A stretch of DNA of 64,000 bases from Hysterium pulicare CBS 123377. Its lineage: Eukaryota > Ascomycota > Dothideomycetes > Hysteriales > Hysteriaceae. This document shows, piece after piece, positions 57,801-64,000 of this stretch. Position numbers and translations under genes: made by a program. Location of the stretch: the NCBI GenBank assembly GCA_000467715.1, contig AJFK01000093.1, positions 124,001 through 188,000 on the forward strand, in the 5' to 3' direction. The notes below the pieces were generated by a model that did no database searches, was not told the origin of the DNA, and saw only the letters and a program-made list of their open reading frames with translations. The stretch's first letter is position 1, and the number at the start of each line of letters is the position of its first letter.

Positions 57801-59646
57801 AACAAGTGGGTTATGCGGATTCAATCAGAGTTTGTGCGGACACCTTGCTCTCTATTATCAATGATCTCCTGGACTACTCGAAACTGGAGGCTGGGAAGAT
57901 GAGTATGCTGGCTATGCCCCTAAGTCTAACCGAGACTATAACAGTTCGTACCTTCCTGGATTTTTGTCATTTATGGGTTGCTGATTTGGTTTTAGGAGGT
58001 GGTAAGAGCATTGGCTTATACGAATGCTGAGCGAGGTTTGAAGACCATCGAGCAGCTTGAGCTAAATCACGACCTTTACGTAATGGGAGACCCAGTCCGC
58101 TTACATCAGATCTTCATGAATCTCCTATCCAACAGCTACAAATTCACCCCTAAGGGCTCTGTAACTGTCAAAGCAATCATAGATCGCGAGACTAAGGATA
58201 CAGTCGATGTCACGTGCAGTGTGATCGACACCGGCATCGGAATTCCCGAGGAGCAGACGAAGAAACTATTTCTCCCTTTCAGTCAGATTGAGTCCTCCAG
58301 TTCAAGAAGCTACGGCGGTACTGGCCTCGGTCTGAGTATCTGCAAAGCCATCATCGAAAACGTCATGAAGGGGAAAATATGGCTGGATAGTACACCGGGA
58401 GTTGGAACCACCGTTTCTTTCTCGCTCACATTCCGCAAAGTGCCAAAGGCCGAGGCTATGGGCAAACAACAGATATTCAGAGACTCGGATCCGATGTCGA
58501 AGTTCTCGCCTCAAGAAAATAATGGTCATGAGGACTACCATGGGACATCGATTGATCTTTCGGCTATCCCCAGAAACGAACTGAGAGTATGCGTCGCTGA
58601 GGATAACCTAATCAACCAGAGAATTGCCATATCTTTTGTTCAGAAGCTCGGATTCAAGTGCGAGGCTTTCACCGATGGGGCGAAAGCCATCGATGCTCTG
58701 GAACGAGCTAGCGCCAACGGTCGTCCTTTCCACCTTGTAAGCCGGTCATATTTATGTTCTCTACCCTCTGCTAATCAAGTTAGGTTTTGATGGATGTACA
58801 AATGCCACATTGTGATGGGTACCAAGGTAAGTATTTCTCTATTATTACTTCTCAAGCACACAGCACTACTCTTTCCCCCACATGCCCGAAGGGAGGCCGA
58901 GCATTATTCCAGCTGTCGACGGACCCAGTTCGGTTTGCTACGTGCTGGGTAGATTTTGCAGCCGTATGCGTAAGGGATCTGAGCTCCGTGGCCGGCGATG
59001 AAGCTATTTTACCACCTGAAGGGGATGCGAATAATACTTTGAGACCAACGGCAGCACTAGTTCTATCATTAGTTGCGTGAGCGCACATTACTAACCGTTT
59101 CTAGCGACGCAAATAATTCGGAAACACAAAGATCCCGTTATTCGTAACTTGCTCATAATCGCCATGACAGCGTCTGCGATCCAAGGAGACCGCGAAAAAT
59201 GTCTGGAGGCTGGCATGAATAACTACCTGGCCAAACCCGTTCGGTAAGATTGTCTATCAGTATGATGATGTCGTTGGACGAGTAAACTGATTATCGTCAG
59301 AGCCCAAACTTTGAAAGCACTGCTCGAGTCTTACCTATCACAACCCGAGCAAGACATGCCAAATCTCCAACGGGATGTAACCCTGTTGGCCAAACAGGTT
59401 CTAAAAGATGCCACTGACGGTAACGTGGCTCTGAAGGAGGCTCCTGCCAACGGATCCATCGCAAATGAAGTCCCTGCCAACGGATCCATCGCAAATGAAG
59501 TCCCTGCCAACGGATCCCTTGCAAAAGGAGACAACGTTTCTGAGAGTGAAGTGAGAAGTCGACCATCATCCATTAGGATGAACACCACGCAACGTTACGA
59601 TCCATATTCGACTACCCAAAATAACGAATCAAAGCCGTCATCTTGA
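51898..59646 (+). CDS. hybrid histidine kinase, group-X type (pseudokinase-ATPase-GAF-HisKA-HATPase-REC)
   Basis: Very large sensor kinase related to fission-yeast Mak2/Mak3 and Candida Chk1, which feed multistep phosphorelays for oxidative-stress and morphogenesis signals. Seven exons (51898-51996, 52062-57713, 57782-57943, 57996-58736, 58784-58826, 59105-59243, 59301-59646) give 2,393 residues. Order: protein-kinase-like domain (~100-360) with APEQ and [15 protein letters not shown] but HGELRGD for HRDLKP (H222) and NFG for DFG (243-245), so catalytically doubtful; STAND/AAA-type ATPase with Walker A GAAGLGKT (562-569) and CVEDLQFAD; long helical, TPR-like middle; GAF (~1680-1840); coiled coil; HisKA with H1900 in [12 protein letters not shown]; HATPase with NLLSNSYKF and DTGIGIP; receiver with D2222 in LMDVQMP and K2276 in LAKPVR. 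The tiny first exon ([20 protein letters not shown]) completes the N-terminus. Confidence 0.92.
58827..59104 (+). other. unusually long intron inside the receiver domain
   Basis: 278 nt, starting GTAAGT and ending TTTCTAG, three to six times longer than the other introns of this gene (47-68 nt). It splits the receiver domain immediately after DGYQ. The interior is GC-richer than neighbouring introns and partly open in two frames. Confidence 0.75.
59443..59525 (+). repeat. in-frame 30-bp minisatellite
   Basis: About 2.8 tandem copies of a 30-bp unit (start 59443, 59473, 59503) encoding [10 protein letters not shown]. The first two copies are identical at nucleotide level; the third diverges at its end. 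Lies in the tail of the hybrid kinase after the receiver domain. Confidence 0.9.
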
Positions 59647-60582
59647 TGGTTCATCGAACACAGTGAGCGAGAATCCGTGGCCTTTTTCTGAATATAACTG
59701 CCCATCTCGTTTGTTTCTACCAGTCTATATGAACGATTTAGACTGCGGAAACGGCTCTACGGCCAGGTCGCATCTTGAGGATGATGCGAAAGTAATGTGG
59801 TAATTATGCCTTATCGCAGAAGGTTAGAAATGGTCGGGTCTCGAGGCTACGAATTGTACTACCAGCAACGTGGAGGATTTCCTCCCGCGGGTACCCATCT
59901 CTTGCTGTTTACTCTTTACCGCTTTGGATTTAAATTGAGGTGGGCGTCAATCGTTGGTTCCCGGACACGAGTTTCGACTGATACCCCATTTTTCTTGTAA
60001 CCCCATTCTGTCTTCGAATACTCATGGCGTTTTGCTCTCATGTATATACCTTGGATCATAGAAACGACATCTGAGGACTTAAACAAGCATTGCGTCGGCG
60101 CTGCCTCGGGCGATTATTTGTAGATTTATGCGCTGCACCTTGCAAGCATACTCTAGCGTCTGCATGGATGGATGTGCACACTAGGCTTAGATGAAGATAC
60201 AGTTTCTACTTCCCGAAAACTCTGTGGAAGTGGGTATATCCCGTTCACCTCCTTTCGCGAAGTTGGTTGGGCTCTGCATCAGAAAGTACAGTGCTGCCGT
60301 AAGCATTGTCAATAAAGAGACTATATTGCTATATCTAAACTTATTCAGCTAAGAAAAGAATCTATTAGTATTGATCTGTACTCTTGTAAGCTTGTATTTC
60401 CTTCACAGATAGTGAATGACGTGATGCCCATTTGGTATTAGCGGAATGAAAGCCGCGGATGAGATGCAGCATCCGAACTTTCTCCACATCAACAACTACA
60501 CCTGACGTACCTGGATAGCTACATGTTCATACTTTCGAAGAGGGACAATTCCCCCTGACTTTCGCAAATCACAATCAGCAAG
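59647..60582. other. intergenic between hybrid kinase and alpha/beta hydrolase
   Basis: 936 bp. No gene or repeat is recognised. Confidence 0.5.
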
Positions 60583-61448
60583 ATGCCTTTCTTGCAAATT
60601 GGATATAAGAAGATTCACTATACGGACAGCAAAACAGAAGGAAATGATGTCCGAGAGACGTTCATTTTCATGCATGGTCTTGGGTCCTCACAAAATTACT
60701 ACCATGCATTAATCACCGGACTGATGACGGGCCCTAACTTCCGATGCATTGCTTTCGATACCACAGGCGCCGGTCGCTCGCCATATACACAGATTGAGCA
60801 GAGCATCGAAAGCCTCTCAAATGACATTATTGCGATATTGGACGCGTTGGAGGTTTCGAAAGCGATTGTGGTTGGGCATAGCATGGGAGGGTATGATTCT
60901 ACCATGACATCCTACATATACCTACTGACGCATGCTGACTATGCATATCACACAGTATCGTAGCTGCAAATCTCGCTGCCGAACGAAATGACCGAGTCGT
61001 AGCAGCCGTCCTAATCGGACCCGTATATCCCAATCCGAGTGTAGCACCTATATTCGAAAAGAGAATTCAAACCGTGGAGAAGGAGGGTATGGACCCAATG
61101 GCAAATACTATACCATCAGCAGCAACAGGCAAACGGGCGTCTCCGCTGGCGCGAGCCTTGATTCGGGAGCTTCTTCTCTCACAAGATCCTGCTGGGTACT
61201 GCTCCAATTGCAAGGTCATCGTTAACGCTAAACCTCCAAACTATGGCAAGATTGCCGTGCCAGTTTTGATTCTGGCTGGCGAAGAAGACAAATCAGCTCC
61301 GCTTGAAGGTTGCCAGAAGATGTTTGAGCAGATTGGGACGGGAGAGAAAAGGATGGAGATCATGAAGGGTGTTGGACACTGGCACTGCGTTGAGGCGTTC
61401 GAGGAAGTAGGGAAGCAGATACTAGCTTTCTATCATGAGATCCAGTAA
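60583..61448 (+). CDS. alpha/beta hydrolase
   Basis: Two exons, 60583-60890 and 60956-61448 (65-nt intron), give 266 residues. The fold is clear: oxyanion segment FIFMHGLGSSQNYY, AFDTTGAGRSPYT after strand 4, nucleophile S100 in VVGHSMGGIVA (split by the intron after GG), acid D in LILAGEEDKSAP and the base H in MKGVGHWHCVEAFEEVG. Sequence and size resemble 3-oxoadipate enol-lactonase-like and general esterase members; the substrate is unknown. No signal peptide, so cytosolic. An unspliced reading would stop soon after the nucleophile and lose the Asp and His. Confidence 0.9.
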
Positions 61449-62818
61449 ACAGGCGGCGAGGGTTCTAAAACAGACTCAATGCATGGTCCCGCACCTATTC
61501 ACCTCTTGGCGGCCTCAAGGCGCTATCAGGAGGTTACTCATAGCCAGCCTCGAATTCATCTATGCTTTCAATTTTTGACACGCGGAAGGCGACCCGAGAT
61601 TTCGACTGGAATCAGCGGTACCTTTCTGTTGCTTTTGGACCCTCGTGACACTGTCATTCGTGCAATGTTTCAAGCGATGTTTCTCCAGGCTTGCATTAGA
61701 GGGTCTTGGCCATGCACTCATGTATTCGTTGCGTCTGCGGCGCGTCCCTCTCAGAACTTCGATAGGGACTGATCCTAAATGGCCTCGTACATCTTGCACA
61801 CCTACTCGTCTAATCGTGTTCCTGCGTGTCGAAGTGGCTTCGAAAAAGGCGTCCCTTTGGCCTGTCAGCCTTTGGGGGCGGTTTGCCTCGCCATCTCCGA
61901 TTCTTGTTCCAGGTTCGCATGCCTATTCTCAAACATTGTGCATGCTCCTGATAGCGGTCACCACGCTGAATGCGTTGGCGGATGGACTGCGCTTGCAGAC
62001 CCTCTTCGGGATGCTCCTGGACGCTTCGGGTGTCATGTATCGATTTGATGTCTCTGGCCGATTTCGCTGGCCACTTTTCAGCGGACCCCTTCCGCTGCAT
62101 TGGCCACACGCAGAAGGGCGAGACGAGAGAAGTCTCTTGCGAACACTCTATTCGATGCGACACACCGCGGCCATGCACCCTCTGCTGGGTCGTGTTTGTC
62201 ACAAGCCCAGCCTAATCATCAACCCTTCTGCATTCTGGGGATGAGTCCTCACTTCCTGACATGTGAAGATGAACATGCCTTTCGCCTTGCTACCTTCACT
62301 TTCCTTCATATTCGCAGTCCTTTCCGCCACGCCTAGTTTCCTCTGCTTTCGCAACCTGGTCTTTCTCACGACGCGGTCCCACATTTTCACCTTAAAACAT
62401 TCACTTTCTGAGGCGGTGAACTCAACGTTAAACGCCGCCACGCGATCCGCTTCTTCTGCTGCATGGGCATCGCCCAACTACCACTGCTAGCACCATCTCG
62501 ACCAACCAACAGCATAGATCGTCGTCTTCATTGCCACGCTTGCCTATAAACAGTCACGTTCTTCCTCTGTCGCACCTCTTGGCACATACTGCGTGCCGAT
62601 TTCCCATCAGTCTACTCAACCAATTCTTCCACTTATAAAGTCATCGCCCCATCCTCTCTAGCAGAGAAGTTGTTGCAGTGTTTCAACTAGAATTGCACGT
62701 GCGTGCAGGAGTCTAGCATTTCCTTATGAAATGTAAGATCATTTTACCTAAAAATGACTTGCCAACATGTCACACTGACCGTTCAATGAGGCAATGTCTC
62801 GGTAGTGAGGAACACATA
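61449..62818. other. 1.4 kb intergenic and 5' leader of the next gene
   Basis: The stretch 61640-62480 is open in several frames on both strands, probably through GC and pyrimidine bias; no frame shows a family motif. Near 62734 a GTAAGA donor followed by a CTGAC branch-like site suggests an intron in the 5' leader of the 62819 gene. Confidence 0.4.
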
Positions 62819-63787
62819 ATGGCTGCCAAATACTCTCCGGATACCAAATCCAACACTACCCACATCGAACGCCACCAAAATAAGAGACGCATGGAAAGAC
62901 TCGACAGTGTCGTCGACGACTCGTACCCGGAGAGTACACAACCACCTTCAACCGATAAAGACACGGTCAACCACCCTCGTAACAGTTCCTCGATAGCATC
63001 GATAAAGCCTTGCCGTCAGTCTGGCTCAATGTCTGATGAGAAATCCCGCTCAGTTGAGCCGCCATGTGAAGGGCCTCGTAGAGATTCGATGGGTTCGTCC
63101 TCCGCAAGTGCGGCCTCTAGATCTCGTAGGCCAAGGCCCAGTTCAAAACCATCGTCCCGCAGAACATACACCTTTCAGGATCCCTCGCGCCCAAAACGTC
63201 CTTGCAGAATGAGGACCTCGCAAACTATGCCAACTACTAGTCGAGATATCGACGATGTCCTTGCTCTTCACTTCCGAAGCTGCAGTCTTTTCACTAACGC
63301 TCAATCCTCGGGTGCTCCCGAAGCTTACGCTCCTGGAAACGGAACGGCTGACCCGAAGGCCCACTCTATCGGATCGGACGTTGTTTCAGCTCCCACACCA
63401 CCCCGGAGAGACCATCCTTCGGCTCCTGTCAGCTTGTCCAACATTCCCACAAATCATGATGCTGATGACATAGCTCCGGTGGAGATTCCAAGCACGGTCA
63501 ACTACTGGACCTCAATGAGAACGCGCAGACGGGAGTACGAAGAGATAGACAAATGCAACAAAGGCATTCGAGGACTGTTTAGAAGGATGACCCCTCGATG
63601 GTGTCCAGGCAATTCTGGGCCACATTTCCATGAGAAAGACACTGACGATGTTGGAAGCGTCCGACGCTATCGGTTGGATCTGTCTGAGTTAGACGACGAG
63701 TATGAGGATGACGAGAAGAGTACATCATCATTGCATCGCAAGAAAGAGAAGAAATCAGCATTATCAGGAGGATGGAGTTGTTTTTGA
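62819..63787 (+). CDS. conserved fungal hypothetical protein, disordered with C-terminal basic motif
   Basis: A single coding exon of 322 residues from ATG 62819 (MAAKYSPDTKSNTTHIER). An upstream in-frame ATG at 62726 would add 31 residues but lies beside a likely leader-intron donor, so I prefer 62819. The first ~220 residues are Ser/Pro/Arg-rich and disordered. The C-terminal third has a compact block STVNYWTSMRTRRREYEEID, KCNKGIRGLFRRMTPRWC, then an acidic SELDDEYEDDEKS stretch and a Lys-rich end with GGWSCF. The YWT...RTRRREY...RG..RR.TPRW block looks conserved among filamentous ascomycetes (from memory), without known function. No membrane segments or enzymatic motifs. Confidence 0.72.
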   Translation: MAAKYSPDTKSNTTHIERHQNKRRMERLDSVVDDSYPESTQPPSTDKDTVNHPRNSSSIASIKPCRQSGSMSDEKSRSVEPPCEGPRRDSMGSSSASAASRSRRPRPSSKPSSRRTYTFQDPSRPKRPCRMRTSQTMPTTSRDIDDVLALHFRSCSLFTNAQSSGAPEAYAPGNGTADPKAHSIGSDVVSAPTPPRRDHPSAPVSLSNIPTNHDADDIAPVEIPSTVNYWTSMRTRRREYEEIDKCNKGIRGLFRRMTPRWCPGNSGPHFHEKDTDDVGSVRRYRLDLSELDDEYEDDEKSTSSLHRKKEKKSALSGGWSCF

Positions 63788-64000
63788 GCATTTACGGTGG
63801 TAACGTCGGCATGAATACTGGCGTCTGCATGCGCTATGATACCCATGTTTACTGGCATGTTTATGGCATTTATTGGAGAGCATATGGTTTCTACTACAGC
63901 GTTGGATCACCTATCCTCGGTTACTCTGGCACTCTTTACATGGTATAACGATTACACCTTGTGGTGCCCGAACCTGAAAGGGAGATCACCATGTTTTGTT

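Noticed and set aside
61645-62477. Open frames on both strands (199, 130 and 92 codons)
   Set aside because: Mutually overlapping and motif-free; treated as compositional artefacts.
1-64000. tRNA, rRNA, CRISPR or bacterial-type operon features
   Set aside because: Scanned by eye for T-loop boxes, cloverleaf arms and regularly spaced repeats; none found.

Overview
The window is a piece of nuclear chromosome from a filamentous ascomycete (Pezizomycotina; a leotiomycete-like fungus is my guess, not shown). The evidence is eukaryotic genes split by many short introns (mostly 45-110 nt, GTRNGT...YAG, often with a CTRAC-type branch point), no operons, and fungal-specific families: a HET-domain relic, a Zn2Cys6 regulator, a PTH11-like rhodopsin-domain receptor, a group-X-type hybrid histidine kinase and Nma111. 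Exon joins below were read by eye from splice signals, frame and family conservation; each reported multi-exon model keeps one open frame.

Layout. 1-5.6 kb: a tiny two-exon Cys-rich protein gene (1531-1846, -), then DBP3 (-) and LCP5 (+), a divergent pair of ribosome-biogenesis genes. 5.6-10 kb: gene-poor, with one copy of a degenerate dispersed repeat. 10-12.4 kb: five-exon Zn2Cys6 transcription factor (-). 12.4-16.7 kb: gene-poor, with a three-copy short motif and one uncertain acidic-protein gene. 16.7-20.4 kb: secreted PIG-L-type deacetylase and MAD1 (both +). 20.7-26.5 kb: F-box-like protein (-), small Myb/SANT-like protein (+), NMA111 (+). 26.9-29.7 kb: SDR oxidoreductase (-) and a broken HET-domain gene (+). 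30.3-33.0 kb: AP-2 sigma APS2 (five exons, -) and a seven-exon rhodopsin-domain membrane protein (-). 33-38.5 kb: a 5.5 kb gene-poor stretch with the second repeat copy, a GNRA-type hairpin and GATA-factor sites before an ammonium transporter (38.5-40.4 kb, +). 42.3-45.2 kb: a conserved cysteine/histidine-motif protein (+) and a cupin-like protein (-). 47-48.2 kb: allantoicase (-). 48.8-51.3 kb: ankyrin-DIL protein (-). 51.9-59.6 kb: the 2,393-residue hybrid histidine kinase (+). 60.6-61.4 kb: alpha/beta hydrolase (+). 62.8-63.8 kb: disordered conserved hypothetical (+).

Most genes are unlinked housekeeping functions: rRNA processing (DBP3, LCP5), spindle checkpoint (MAD1), endocytosis (APS2), protein quality control and apoptosis (NMA111). 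The plausible functional pairings are DBP3/LCP5 across a 184 bp shared promoter, and the nitrogen-supply genes (ammonium transporter, allantoicase), which have GATA-type upstream sites but lie about 7 kb apart. I found no secondary-metabolite cluster, no intact mobile element, no tRNA or rRNA gene and no CRISPR array. The most noteworthy items are the pseudokinase-STAND-GAF-histidine kinase fusion with its in-frame minisatellite and one odd long intron, the Glu-for-His pore variant of the ammonium transporter, the stop-free 90-nt intron of NMA111, two families of transition-riddled short repeats, and two small genes that only appear once introns are removed.
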